From: Scenedesmus sp. ARA3
Lineage: Eukaryota > Chlorophyta > Chlorophyceae > Sphaeropleales > Scenedesmaceae
NCBI GenBank assembly: GCA_004335835.1
Contig: RWJK01000514.1
Span: 1-64,000 of the forward strand
Reading direction: 5' to 3'
Length of the DNA: 64,000 nt
Positions within the stretch are counted from its first letter, which is position 1; each line of letters starts with the position of its first letter. Under the pieces are notes generated by a model that saw only the letters and a list, made by a program, of their open reading frames with translations, was not told the origin of the DNA and did not search any database. Positions 32,758 through 43,908 of this stretch are shown here, piece after piece. Position numbers and translations under genes: made by a program.

Positions 32758-34081
32758 CAGTGTTGACAGGGGCACAGCGTAAGCACGGTTGGCAGCAGCG
32801 CACCGAAAGCGTGTTGACCCGCACGCACGGCTGCTGGTGGACATATGTTGCAAAGCAGCCAGAGCACCTGCCACCTGCATGCTGCTTTACAACAGTGCTG
32901 TAGTAGCTCCCAGCCTGCCAGCTCGCAGCCTAAAGTTCAGCCAGGATGCCTTGCGCTTGCTGTCATAGCGCTTGCACTACTTGCTGCACATGCTGACACC
33001 CATGCACATATCAGCATTGCTGCTCTGGCTGGCCTATCACTCGCTTGCAAGCTCTGTGCACAAGTGTGAATGCAAGCAGGGCGCTCACCCGCACGACGCC
33101 CGCGCTGAGCTCGCTGCGCCTGTCTGGCAGGTAGGCTGACAGCTCCTCCACCAGCACCTTGTTCTTGTCAATCTGATGCAGCAGGGGCAGTGCAGTGCGG
33201 TGCGGAGGTGAAGCATCATACGTATCAGGAGACACTGTTTCTGTGTGGTTTGTTTTACGTGGGGCAACAGCAGAGTTGAAGTTGCTTGCTGACAATGACC
33301 AGCTGCTTGTCGCAGGATGTTTTGAGTACAGCATGTGCTGCCCTGCAGCACACAGTTCACTACAGGCCAGCTATGCGTTAGCGGTGCCACTAGACTTGCT
33401 AACTGCGCAGCCACTGGCGCTGCTGCTGCTGCTGCTGCTGCTCTGTTAGACGCTCTCTGTGTGGCGCCGCTGTACGGCGCTGCAGCTGCTGCTCTGTTAC
33501 CTTCAGCTGCCACCGCTGTGCTGTTCAAAGCACTCAAAACATGCAGAATGCTAAGTCTCTCTACTCACCATGCGCTTACGCTGTGCTCGGGGTGAGCTGT
33601 ACTTCTGATATGTGCGATACAGTGCGATGACAAATGTGGCGCCCAGGAACAGTCCAGCTGCTATGCTAATGCCCTTGCCAGTGCCTGTGTTTGTCAGGAA
33701 GTGCACAGTGTCGTTATAACGCTGCTGCACTGTCTTGGGGGCTAACTCCTCCTCTGTCCACTCTGAGCCCTGCTGCTGCTGCAGCTGCTGAGACGTGGCT
33801 GCAGCAGCAACTGCCTCTGGCACGGCTGCTGCTGCTGCTGCTGCATCTGCTGCGCCCTCCAGCAGCTCGCCAGCTGCTGCTTCTGCGTCCGCTGCTGCTA
33901 CTGCCACTTCCTGTTCTAGCTGCTCTTGCTGCTGCTCAGACTGCTGCTCCTCTTCCCGCTGCTGCTGCTCCTGCTGCTTTTGCTTGCGCTGCTCTCGCTC
34001 TTTCTGCTTCTGGTCCTTGGGGTTTGTCACAGACTGCACCATCTGGTTGACAAGGCGGCCAGCGCCAGGCATGCCTGCCAT
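31411..34081 (-). CDS. Conserved single-pass membrane protein with helical C-terminal domain, function unknown
   Basis: Five phase-0 exons: 34081-33569, 33172-33089, 32699-32556, 32074-31871, 31581-31411; 371 residues. The N-terminal third is a charged Gln/Glu/Lys coiled-coil-like and Ala-rich stretch. One membrane helix follows (about 138-157, GISIAAGLFLGATFVIALYR), then a helical domain with LVEELSAYLPDRRSELSAGV, TGFSAVEVFRKYLWFLLRE, DMVLLKGVLGLSDEQV, LMLNVDGFTAEGVERKATC, ALFSKLLYLTE and IFGATDEDVEKLRIVSL. I believe similar proteins occur in land plants and other algae, possibly in the plastid envelope, but I cannot name one and do not infer a reaction. The start chosen is the first ATG of the open frame. 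The 5' edge of exon 4 is duplicated in the preceding intron. Confidence 0.75.
32052..32199 (-). repeat. Duplicated 5' exon edge with acceptor site (371-residue gene, exon 4)
   Basis: On the minus strand, GCCGCAG/GTTGCGGAGGCACTGCAG (exon start at 32074) has a copy upstream at about 32158-32199 reading GCCGCAG/ATTGCGGAGGCGCTGCAG. Both encode the AEALQ motif in frame; the copy continues KRTA where the used exon has ERAA. Confidence 0.9.
32477..32522 (+). repeat. (CTG)15 tract in an intron of the 371-residue gene
   Basis: Pure CTG on the plus strand, CAG on the transcript, about 30 bases downstream of the exon 3 donor. A CAG run on the plus strand (32721-32758, CTG on the transcript) precedes the exon 3 acceptor. 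Confidence 0.95.
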
Positions 34082-35047
34082 GTCAGCCAGTGGCTGCGGC
34101 ACTGCCCGCACTGCTGTGCTGCTGCTGGCATGGCCTGCAGTTTTGCAACAGACAGTGCAAGTGCAGGCAAGTCGGCAGACAGATGAAGGGCAGATCAACG
34201 TGACAGTTGAGGGTGCAGGGCCACGCCATTGGTATATACACCTCACTAGAACACTTCAGTCGGTCCTGAGGGCAAACATACATGCATGCACAGCCGCAAT
34301 CTTGTCCTGCTCATTATGCTGCTGAACAGCCCTAGGCGTTACCCAGCCGAAATAGACTACTAGGATTCAACAGTAAGTGACTTCAAAGAACAATTATAAT
34401 GTCTGCATTCACAAAACTGCTACAATCGAGGAGGCAGGACTCACGCAACGGGAGGCGTCTGCAAGGGTGTGCGGGCCTGATCACTGGCAGGCTTGACCTG
34501 TGCACTGCCCCATTAACTACTGAACGTTTGGTTCCATTTTGTTGAAGGGCTGTCTGCATTGCTCCTTCTGTTGATGTGAGTGATGATGGGGACAGGAAGT
34601 GCGACGCTGCACCCAGCTTCGACCTCGTGAATGTATAGCGACCCTTTTGAACGACCCCAGTTGCCAATGTGTCGGCTGGGTTGCGCAATTGAAGAGAAAG
34701 TGTTACCCCTGTCATCTTGGAGTTGTCACTGCTGCTGCCGGTGACAGAGTATCTTCAGCTGCCATCCCATTGCCAACAGCCCGTGACCTGAGTACATTTC
34801 CAGCACTCAGCATCCGTTATGTCCAATGGTGCACGGCAGCATCCAACATGTGTGCACCAAATCGTTCAATCATGCTCAGGCATTCCATGGTTCAAACATT
34901 GACCACTGACAGGTTATAATGCTGTCACACATCCCTGCACTATCTGGCAGTTCACAAACACCTGAATCTCCGCCTTCAACTCAGCCGCTCCTGCCGCAGC
35001 TGCACTATCGCAGCGCTGCTGCAACATTGGACACAGCCGGCCAGCCA
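34082..35047. other. Region between two minus-strand genes, with one weak ORF
   Basis: 966 bases. Besides the promoter of the 371-residue gene and the PTH2 3' UTR it contains a minus-strand frame ending at 34383 (listed separately). Nothing else is recognised. Confidence 0.4.
34383..34763 (-). CDS. Weak hypothetical ORF or exon
   Basis: An open minus-strand frame of about 125 codons ending at 34383. Its middle (KMTGVTLSLQLRNPADTLA, then VVQKGRYTFTRSKLGAASHF) looks protein-like, alternating as in beta strands, and lacks the triplet runs typical of shadow frames. The frame closes immediately upstream without a good acceptor, and no family is recognised. It may be non-coding. Confidence 0.22.
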
Positions 35048-36545
35048 TCACAGCAGCGACAGGCCCCCAGTGATCCTGTCTATGTCACTCTTGTAGCCTG
35101 GGCCAATCGCCAGCACAGTTTGCGAGCCGGCTGCTATCTGTGTGCGTCCCGCATCGTGCACTATGTAGCAGGGCAGGCCGCTCTGCAGCGCCTTGTGCGC
35201 CAGCTCAGCCTGCAGCGCAGCAGCAGGGGAGGCAATTCAACTAAATATATCTCCAGGTAAGTCGCCGCAGCTAGTCGCCCAGTGCTGCTGCTGCAGACAT
35301 GTGTGGGCTCCTGAGCTGCATGCGGCACTCAGCATGGCAGGGCTCACAACGCACACCCCCAGCTGCAGATGCGCGTGGCCTTGCTCCCCAAATGCACGCA
35401 GCCTGCAAACCCCACAACTGACAGCACTGCGCCACTGCAGGCCACACAAGCTGCATCTGCACAAGCTGCATTTGCACAGTGCAATGACAGCTGCCACCCA
35501 CCATGTGCTGCTCATCCTGGATCTTCAGCGCGATCTTGGGCTGCCCGTGGCGCTCCCACATGCGGAACAGCGCCTCGTTGGCCTTGCGGTACTTGCCGAT
35601 CACGCCCACAGCCGCGTGCGCGCACTGCGCGCCTGCAGCAGCAGCAGCAGCAGTACAGGCAGCCGATAGTAGTTGGCACAACACAGTGCCATTGCAGTGT
35701 CAATCGACTCCGCACTGCATGGCACTCATTGGCTGCTGCTTCCATCAGTCCTGTAGCTGCATATCGTTCACCTGCTGGTGCGGCAGTGCATCAAGCTCTC
35801 AAGTGCACAGCCTGCCGGTGCGCCCGCCTGGCAGCAGCTGCTGCTGCCGCTGCTGCTGCTGCCACTGCCGTGCCCAGCACGCCACAGTGTGCTGCTGCCA
35901 TTACTGCCTGGTGTCCAGTTGGTTGCTGCGCTGACCTGCTGTTGCTGCCTGCGCAGCAGCACCTGCAACAACTGCTGCTACTGCTGATGTCCTAATGCAC
36001 TGAGGTTGATCACACCACAAAACCGCGCACCTATCTTGCCCTTGCCCATGCCCAGGGAGTGGTTCACGCACAGCACCATCTTCAGCTCCTCACGCGGCAC
36101 TGGAATGGTCGGCGGCCTGGCCACACCCACCGCCTTTTTGCGTGGCTGGCTGCTGCTGCTGCTGGCTTTGCTGTCATCCTGCGAGCACAGGTGAGGAGCA
36201 CCAGCTCGTGACGCAAGATAGGACTTGTCGACAGGAAATCTGCAATCGGATGCATCAAAGCAGGCTAGTGACCACCTCTGGTGGCCGTATTGTCGTATGA
36301 TTGCTGGGCACAGCAGCCAAGGCAGGCCAAGACACCAATGCTAGCGTCGTCGCTGGGATATCGTCAACCATAGCGCCAGGTCACATGGCGCCCACACCTG
36401 CACGTTGCTAGCTCTGTATCTTGGATGACAACAGTCTGGCTGTGCGCACCTTGCTAAACAGGCCGGGTGCAAGTGACCTGATCACTGCTCCAAGCACCAG
36501 GCCCGCAACAAACTTGATAGCTCCATTGTCCCCTGTCGAGTCCAT
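35048..36545 (-). CDS. Peptidyl-tRNA hydrolase 2 (PTH2), N-terminally membrane-anchored
   Basis: Recycles tRNA by cleaving the ester bond of peptidyl-tRNA released from stalled ribosomes. Four exons in phase: 36545-36450, 36178-36031, 35632-35502, 35209-35048; 178 residues. Exon 1 encodes a hydrophobic segment (about 11-27, [17 protein letters not shown]), followed by a Ser/basic linker. The PTH2 domain runs from about residue 54: [29 protein letters not shown] (the conserved KGK...AQCAHA core), [18 protein letters not shown], then [20 protein letters not shown] and the conserved end [13 protein letters not shown]. Length and order match eukaryotic and archaeal PTH2; the anchor resembles that of animal mitochondrial PTRH2, but its target here is inferred only. 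Divergent from the Obg gene, with which it could share promoter sequence. Confidence 0.93.
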
Positions 36546-37077
36546 CACTGCCCGGACCCAGTGGCGTGTAGTACTGCTGCTGCCGCTGCTGCTGCTACTG
36601 CTGCTGGATCAAGAGCAACGCCTGCCTGTCCTGGTTGCTGGCCTGCTGGAAAAACCAGCTATGTCTACTCTGAGGGGCAATGGAGGCGGAGCAAGCCGGA
36701 AATTCTTGCACCCAGCAGCAGGTGACCTGTTTGGCGGGCTGGCAAGCCCGGTCGTAGCTTTATAGATGAGGCGATGTCAGGAAGCTGTCAAAGAAGTCTC
36801 TTAACGTGCTATTACGTTTCCAAGGGGCAACATAAGCACAGCAGGTGTGACAGTGACAGGCATATTGTTAGTGGTGGGCGGAGCAGCGAAATCGTAGAAG
36901 CACCATAATTAAAAGACTGCCTGTACGAGAACGTATGACATGCATAGGTTGAATCGGAGCGTGTCGAGCCTGCTGCAACGGTAGAACTCCATACGGCCCA
37001 TCTGGTTGGTTTGAGCTCGTGAAAGCCATATAGGTTGTTTTTCATTCTTGGTTGGTGTCGACATACGGCGGTGTAGT
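36546..37077. promoter_or_regulatory. Divergent promoter region of PTH2 and Obg genes
   Basis: 532 bases between the start codons of two divergent genes whose products both act in translation. No TATA box is evident at a standard distance from either start. Some CTG/CAG triplets lie near the PTH2 end. Confidence 0.45.
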
Positions 37078-37655
37078 ATGCAGTGTCTTACTGCTCCTCG
37101 GCATGCATGCCACACCAGCACAGCCACTGAGCCCAGCACCAGCTATGCGGCTCCCAGAGTCTGGAGGCACACTAGTCACCGGCAGCCAAGCACTGGCCTT
37201 GAGGTTTCGCCATGCACTCACAACAGCAGCAATGTGGGCTCACCTGTGCACTTGGCCAGGCTTCAAGTAGCCTGCCAGGCGTCAAAAGCAGCAGCAGCAG
37301 CAGTCGATGGTGCGCGTGTGTGCAAGGGAACTCCAGCTACAGGTGCAGGCTGCAGCAACAACGGCTGACTCCGTAAAGTTGGGGCTGCAGGTTCAAAAGA
37401 GGCGCACAAAATCTTTGATGAGGCATTTATCACGGTCAAGTAAGTGCCTGCTGGGGATTCCGCATACATTGGGCAGTCACGTGCACTGGCTCATGGCAGC
37501 AGCTGACAGCACATCCTGATGTGCTCAAACTTTGTATCACTGAACATGTGTGGTGCAGTATTGCACCATTGCGGCACTTCGCAAAAAGTCAGTGCGCGAC
37601 CACTTGACAGCCTGACTGCAGGCTCAACCTTTCCGTGGTGACTAGCACCACAGCT

Positions 37656-37687
<32 letters not shown>

Positions 37688-39060
37688 CATCATGCACACT
37701 CGCACTGGCAGTAGGCAAATGCTACCACCTGCATTCTGAGTGGCCCAGCAGTCACGGAGCATGTACTTTGCTGCAGGTCTGGCGATGGAGGCGCTGGCGA
37801 GATAGTTGAGGCAGGCAGGGGCAAGTACGTGAAGAACAACAAGTACCACCCAGGCAGCAACCAGCCAAAGCAGATCTGGCTGCCAGCAAGTGAGTGGCCG
37901 GGCCCATCACCAGCAGCAGCAGCAGCAGCAGTGGAAGCACCAGCCGCTGCAGGGCTGGCATGGGTTTGAGCACAGTGCTGTTTGTGTTCTTTGTGTCTTA
38001 TGTTCAGCCACACAGTCGCTGTGCATCTACAGCAGCACTGCTGCATGCAGTCACTGCAGCAATTGGGATGCTTGCAAACGCGGCTGAGGCTGCAGATAGC
38101 CAGCTATAGCCAGCAACGCAGGCATTGTCAGAACAGCAAAACCTTGCCAACCAACAGTGCTGCTACTCCCGGGCTGTGTGTTGCTGCTGCAGGCGATCCT
38201 GCAGACGGCGCGGACGGCGCAGACGTGTATGTGGTGTGTGACCCCTCACTGGACAGCCTGCTGCACCTGCACAAGCGCAAGAGCTGGCTGGCTCCCAAGG
38301 GGGCCCAGGGCAACCCTGCCATGGGCTCCTCTGGGCCTAAGCGGAACAGCAAGCTGAAGAAGGCGATGACGCCGCCGCTGCAGATCCCTGTGCCGCCTGG
38401 TACGGTGGTGAAGCGCAAGAGCACGGGGCAGGTGCGTGGTGGGTAGGTGGTGATGCTCAGGCAGTGCAGTGCAGTGGCATGGGATTGGCGCTGTAGATCT
38501 ACTGACAGCTGCCTTGATGCAGCGAGCGCTATTGTTGGTTGTTCTTGGTTGTTCTCTACCAGTATTTAATAGCAGCACCAGCAGCAGCGCAGTGCCAACA
38601 GGCGCTGTGAGCTCAGCCGTACTCATCAGAAACTGTCCTTTGCTCACATTACGTTGCTGCGCTGTCTGCTGCAGCTGCTGGGCGAGGTGGTGCAGCCTGG
38701 TGACCGCATCCTGGTGGCCAAGGGCGGCAAGGGGGGCATGGGCGTGACAGCACCCTCGCGCGGCCAGAAGCAGCGCGACCTGCAGCGGGAGATCAAGGCG
38801 GCAGAGGTACGGGGCGTCTGTTTGTTGATAGTTGATAGCACCAACAGTCTTTGAGGCCTGTGAGACATGTGGCAGGCTGTGCGCTGGTCTGGATTGCTGG
38901 TGAGGCCCATATGCCCTGTTGGTGGGCTGCATGCACGTATCTGCAGAGGCAGTGCGTGACAGCGATGTATGGGCTAGCCTTGATGCACGTTTGCAACAAT
39001 GTCAGACTTCCACACACATGAGGGTGCTGTGGAAGACCTCTTGATCTCTTCTGCTGTCTG

Positions 39061-39103
<43 letters not shown>

Positions 39104-41099
39104 TTGGCGCGCCCGCAGAAGTCTGGCGGCGAGGTGGTTGCTGTGGAGGATGTGAACTGGAAGGAGGACGCCAAGGGCCTGCCGGGGCGGCAGCTGGGCC
39201 TGCAGCTGCTGCTGCGCGTGGTGGCGGATGTGGGCATTGTGGGCTTCCCAAATGCAGGTGGGCTGCGTGGCGGGCTGGCACCCAAGGCACCCTGTCCTGC
39301 TTTGGAACGCTTTCCATATCAACAAAACTTCCTGATCATTTCACACTGTTTACCAGAATTGCACGTGGTTGACCGGCCAGGCCGCTCACGAGCTGCCCTG
39401 CCTGCAAACATGCCGGCTGCACACACTGCAGGCAAGTCGTCGCTGCTGGCTGCGCTCACTCGCGCTAGTCCCGAGGTGGCCCCCTACCCCTTCACCACGC
39501 TCATGCCCAACCTGGGCGTCATGGGAGGCCAGGCGGCAGCAGCAGCAGGCAGCTCGGGCCAGGCGCCGGTGCTGGCTGACTTGCCCGGGCTCATTGAAGG
39601 TAAGGGTTGGGGCTGACCTGGGCAGTTGCTGGCAGTGCTGTTCCTGCAAGCGGTGGTGTACGCAGAGTAAGCAGAGTGGTGGCTTGCATGCGTTGCTTGC
39701 AGCTGCACAGCTGCATGCAGGCATCTATGCGTGATTGCATGCCCATGTGTCAGCTGACTCGCCCTGCTGTGCTCCTGCCAATGCCACAGGCGCGCACAAG
39801 GGCGTGGGCCTGGGCCGGATGTTCCTGCGCCACCTGCGGCGCACGCGGCTGCTGCTGCATGTGGTGGACGGCGCTGCTGCCGACCCCGGCACAGACTACC
39901 TGGCGGTGCGCGAGGAGCTGCGGCTGTACAACCCTGACTATGTGGCGCGGCCGCACATCGTGGCGCTGAACAAGGTGGACCTGGAGGATGCAGGTGATGC
40001 GAGCTGCGGCAAAATACCCGGCTGCATCAGTACCTGCACATGGGTCGGTGTGTCGCTTGAACACATGAGGTACAGCGAGGTGAAGGGTGGCAGAGCATGT
40101 TGAGGTATGAGGCATCTGCATTGCAGGGTATCCACTGCACACAGGAGGGGCCACCCGCACTCCCTGCAACTTGCACACTGGCTGGTGACCAAAAAGTGGT
40201 CGCTGCCTGCATGTCTGCTGTTGCTTGCTGAAGATGCATCTGCGCTTGCTGCTGCTGCTGCTGCTGCTGTGCCATGGTCCGTGCAGGTGATCTGCGTGAG
40301 GAGGTGACGCACGAGGTGATGGCAGCGGCACGCAAGCTGCAGCAGCAGCATGCGCAGGACGTGCCTGGCTTCACGGCTCCAGCGGCAATCATCGCCTGCA
40401 GCGCTGTGACAGGTGCGGTGCTTGCGCAGGCCGTCTGTGGCACTCTTGCATGCGATGGGGTATTGGTGTTGGCACCAACATGCAGAGCAAGATGGGAAGA
40501 AATGTGGCGGGAGATGCACTGGCGAGATTGTGCTGCTGGCAGGCCGGCAGGCGCTGACGGTGTGCTGCTTGCAGCAGCAGTATGCACACGCAACGTTGAC
40601 GCGCCTCACCGTGCGGGCGTCTGTAGTGTGTTGTGTTTTGTTCACTCAACTCCTGCCACCTTTGCTGCTGCTGGTTGTGTGTGCTGCAGGCGAGGGCGTG
40701 CAGCAGCTAGCAGCAGCACTGCAAGCCGCAACGGATCACCTGGTGGCGAGTGAAGGCAAGCAGCAGCAGCAACAGCAGCATGTGGCGGCCGATGCCTTGG
40801 CTGCAGCTGTTGCAGCAGCAGTTGCCGGAGCAGCAGCAGCAGCAGCAGCTGGTGATAGCAGCAGCGATGACATTGAAGAGGATGGAGAGTGGGATGAAGA
40901 CGAGTATGAAGAGTGGGAAGGAGATGAAGAGTGGGTGGCTGCAGCAGTGCGCGGCGAAGGCAGCCTAATCACAGGCACTGGCAGCAGTAGTGATGACGAG
41001 GCAGCGCCGCAGCCTCTGGCAGCTGATGATCCCGACAGGTGGCTTTTTGAGCTGTCAGAGGACAAACTGCTTGCTATGGCAGATGCAGCAGATGACTGA
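37078..41099 (+). CDS. Obg/CgtA-family GTPase, plastid type
   Basis: Ribosome-associated GTPase of large-subunit assembly. Ten phase-matched exons: 37078-37309, 37391-37439, 37777-37889, 38193-38431, 38675-38806, 39119-39257, 39432-39599, 39790-39993, 40287-40412, 40690-41099; 603 residues. The first 77 residues are Thr/Ser/Arg/His-rich with a VACQA-like cleavage site, a typical transit peptide. The Obg fold follows ([54 protein letters not shown]). G motifs: G1 [17 protein letters not shown] (about 296, split by an intron), G2 region [14 protein letters not shown]3 [17 protein letters not shown]4 [11 protein letters not shown] (about 416), G5 CSAVTGEGV. The canonical dense glycine array of the Obg domain is shortened and interrupted by a Lys-rich insert ([15 protein letters not shown]). 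The C-terminus is a long acidic tail ([20 protein letters not shown]), not a TGS domain. It resembles plant plastid ObgC. Confidence 0.95.
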
Positions 41100-41608
41100 C
41101 AATGGACGTCATCCTGTGTGTGACGTGGCTAGGGCAGCAACAACTGCTGTTGAGTCGGATATCTCTGACACAGCATCTACGTCCTGTTGAAGGAGCTGAG
41201 GTGAACAATATTATGCCGTGGATCATTTCGGTCGCCCTACCGGGCTGACGCCCAAGCCAAGTCGAACGTGTCCAAGCTTTTCGCAGTACACGCTTTGGGC
41301 CTGACGGGTTCAGGTTGCATAAGATGCCGCCCTCGTCTCAAGTGATTTCCTATGGACTTACCAGTTGCGGGTTGCGATCGAAAGCGTGTAGCCACTATAG
41401 CAGCGTATGCGAGATATTAGGCAAGCCTGTTTGCTAGTCCACTAGGCAGTGTCGCTTTATTGCACTCTCGCGTTCCTCGTGCGCGTCAAAGGGTATTCAA
41501 TCCGTTCAGGCTGTCAGACTGTAGAGTGAGGGCCGAAGCAGGCCACAGAGAGACCTTGGACGTGAAGTGATAGAGCATCTGATACCCGTCAGCTCATGCT
41601 CAGGAGGC
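41100..41608. other. Intergenic region between Obg and the next plus-strand gene
   Basis: 509 bases of mixed composition, largely free of CAG repeats. Should contain the Obg 3' UTR and the promoter of the following gene. No TGTAA was noticed close to the Obg stop. No gene seen. Confidence 0.5.
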
Positions 41609-43833
41609 ATGGCAGCCCCCGACTTGCTATTGATCAAGCCAGTGAGCGTCACGCCGCCTTGCATAACAGCCAGCTCTGGCTGGCCATCCCGTGTGAACGT
41701 CACGCTGGCAGTGAGCATGCGGGACTCTCGCTGCCCAGGCATGCCTTGCAGAGAGGGCGTGTATGAGGCTGGTACAGTCACGACAGACCTGTGCAAGCCC
41801 TGGCTGCTGAGCGCCTTCCAGTGCGGCAGCGAGTATGCTTTACCCAGGCAGGTACCGACCTGCGTGCACAGCAGCGCAGAAGAAGTTCTGGTTACTTTCA
41901 GGTAAAGTTTTTGTGACACACGCCAGGACTGGCAGAACTGGCAGCCTCGACTCATGTGATCACCACAGCGGTGCTGTGCGCGGGAGGAGGTGCCGTGTTC
42001 GTCTGTTCGACACAGCTACAGCAGCACTGCGACAGACCGATCACGTTTAAGACGCTGCGTTGGAGCTTCACTTGAAACATGAGCCACTGGTAGCACGTGA
42101 TGGCTGCGCTTCTCACTGGTGCTGCAGGCAGTACTTGTGGCAAGCCTGTTGCTACTGGGTGCTTCTTCAACAGTGCTTGCTAATCTATCCTGCTTATTGC
42201 CCACTGCAGGGACCTGGAGGTGAATGCTCCAGTGCCAGGCGTGATCAGCTTGGCCTTATGCCCAGCAGCGCCAGAACACGGTGCTGGACAGAAAGCCACC
42301 ATCGAAGCTATCCCTCTCATGGTCAGCCCCAACAGCGGCGGTACCGCCGAGGCAGTGGCCATGTTTGACTGCATGAAGCAGCTCGTGCAGCAACAGGGCC
42401 ACATGCAGCAGCAGCAGCAGCAGCAGCAGCAGCACCACCACCACCACGACTCTCCTCGTTGCCACCCCCACCATCACCAGCAACCTGTCGACTGCTGGGC
42501 AGCAGCAGCTGGCCTCTCCCTGCCCTCTTCACCTGCAGCACAGCCGCTTGCAGGAATGGTGGCACCAGACGCACTCAGCTTCAGCGCAGCAGCACATGAG
42601 CAGCTGGCCGCAGCAGAAGCAGCAGCGGCACGCGTGCCAGGCGCCTGCTGCGAGAGCTGCGGCTTTGGCGAGTCAGAGGCAGCAGCCGAGCAGGCGCTGC
42701 TGCGCGCCACATGGCAGCAGCACTTCCTGCCGCTGCTGCTAGACATGCATGCAGCCCTCACCTGCGCACCCAAGCCCGTTTCCTGCAAGCACCACAGCGC
42801 CGCCACAGCAGCAGCAGAGCAGCTTGCTGCGGCAGTGCCCGGCAGCTTTGCAGCAGCAGCACGCATCCCTAATCCTCTGGAAGGCTGGGGACAGCCCGCA
42901 GCAGCAGCAGCCCTGCACTCCTTCCACAGCCCTGCTGCTGCTGCAGCACCAGCCGCCGCATTGCCAGCAGCACCTGGCCAGCAGCAGCCTGCAAGCTTTG
43001 CCATGCTGCTGGAGCTTGCAGGATGCACACCTCCCCCAGTGGATGTGGCAGGCCAGATGCTGATGGGTGTCGTGGAGTTCCTGGCGATGCACAACTGCTG
43101 GTGCAATGTGTCATTCCTGCTGGCAAAGGCCTTCAGGAATGGCCTGCTGGCAGCAACAGGCAGCCTGGCAGCGCAGCAGCTGCAGCGGCTGCACGAGCAG
43201 CAGCGCCTGCAGGCGCCTGTGTGTGCTGCGGCGCTGACTGCAGCATCGCTGGTGGCGTCGCTGGCAGAAGGCGCAGCAGCGGCAGCATCAGATGATGAGG
43301 AGGAGAGGGAGGAAGGCGGACAGCTGGCAGCAGGGGTGGCACATCACAGCCACAGTGCAGGCGGCGGCGCTGCAAGCAGCAGCCACACCCGCAGCAGTTA
43401 CTCTGCCTCGGCGGCGGCGCCGCTGCGCGCTGACGCGCCTGCAGCCACTCCAGCTGCGAGCAGCTACCAGCGCAGCGCATGCGCCCCTGCTGGTGCAGGA
43501 CGTGCCGTAGTGCTGGCGGTCCTGTTGCTGCTGCTCATCATGCCGAGTGCTGCGCTGTTCCTGGCAGCAGCTGCGCAGCCTGGCGGGGGAAGCATGCTGT
43601 GCACAGCAAGTCCACTTGTTGGCGCAAACGCCTGTGTCATCAGCAGCAGCAATGTCTTGGATGGCTTACTGCTGAATGGCTGTGGGGCTGCTGCTGTGCA
43701 GGTGGGATTGTATGCTGCTGTCATGTCCCTGGTGCTTTTCGTGATGGTGGATGCGACACGCGGCCGCAATGCACTGCATGAGCAGGGCTTATGGCGTCAG
43801 CATGTGGCAGCGGACAGGGTGGATCGCTGCTGA
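41609..43833 (+). CDS. Large Ala-rich protein with two C-terminal membrane helices, function unknown
   Basis: Two exons joined in phase 2: 41609-41901 and 42210-43833, 638 residues, started at the first ATG. Residues 1-150 look beta-rich and ordered (LLLIKPVSVTPP, RVNVTLAVSMR, ALPRQVPTCVHSSAEEVL, then VNAPVPGVISLALCPAAP and IEAIPLMVS). A Gln/His run and long Ala-rich stretches follow, then a helical patch (DVAGQMLMGVVEFLAMHNCW and FLLAKAFRNGLLAATGS) and two hydrophobic helices near residues 529-551 and 588-612. The order, a small beta-rich part, a VEFL..HNCW..V helix and C-terminal membrane helices, faintly recalls the C-terminal half of large SBP/SPL transcription factors, but I find no SBP zinc domain here or upstream to 41100. 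No function is assigned. A TGTAA signal follows at 43904. Confidence 0.62.
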
Positions 43834-43903
43834 AGGTTGAAACCAAGTCGCAGTTGTTGCCTTTGTGTGCTGGCTTGTATTTCATTGAAGGAAGCAGCCT
43901 GCA

Positions 43904-43908
43904 TGTAA
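43904..43908 (+). terminator. TGTAA polyadenylation signal of the 638-residue protein gene
   Basis: TGTAA about 70 bases after the TGA stop. Confidence 0.55.

Noticed and set aside
41100..41608. SBP zinc-binding domain upstream of the 638-residue gene
   Set aside because: No Cys/His pattern of an SBP domain in any forward frame.
41506..41955. 149-codon minus-strand ORF that looks partly protein-like
   Set aside because: The plus-strand exon here joins in phase to a 540-codon exon with matching character; no partner exons for the minus frame.
42474..43106. 210-codon minus-strand ORF and other minus-strand frames across 42.2-43.8 kb
   Set aside because: Antisense of the long plus-strand exon, Ala/Cys-rich and without motif.
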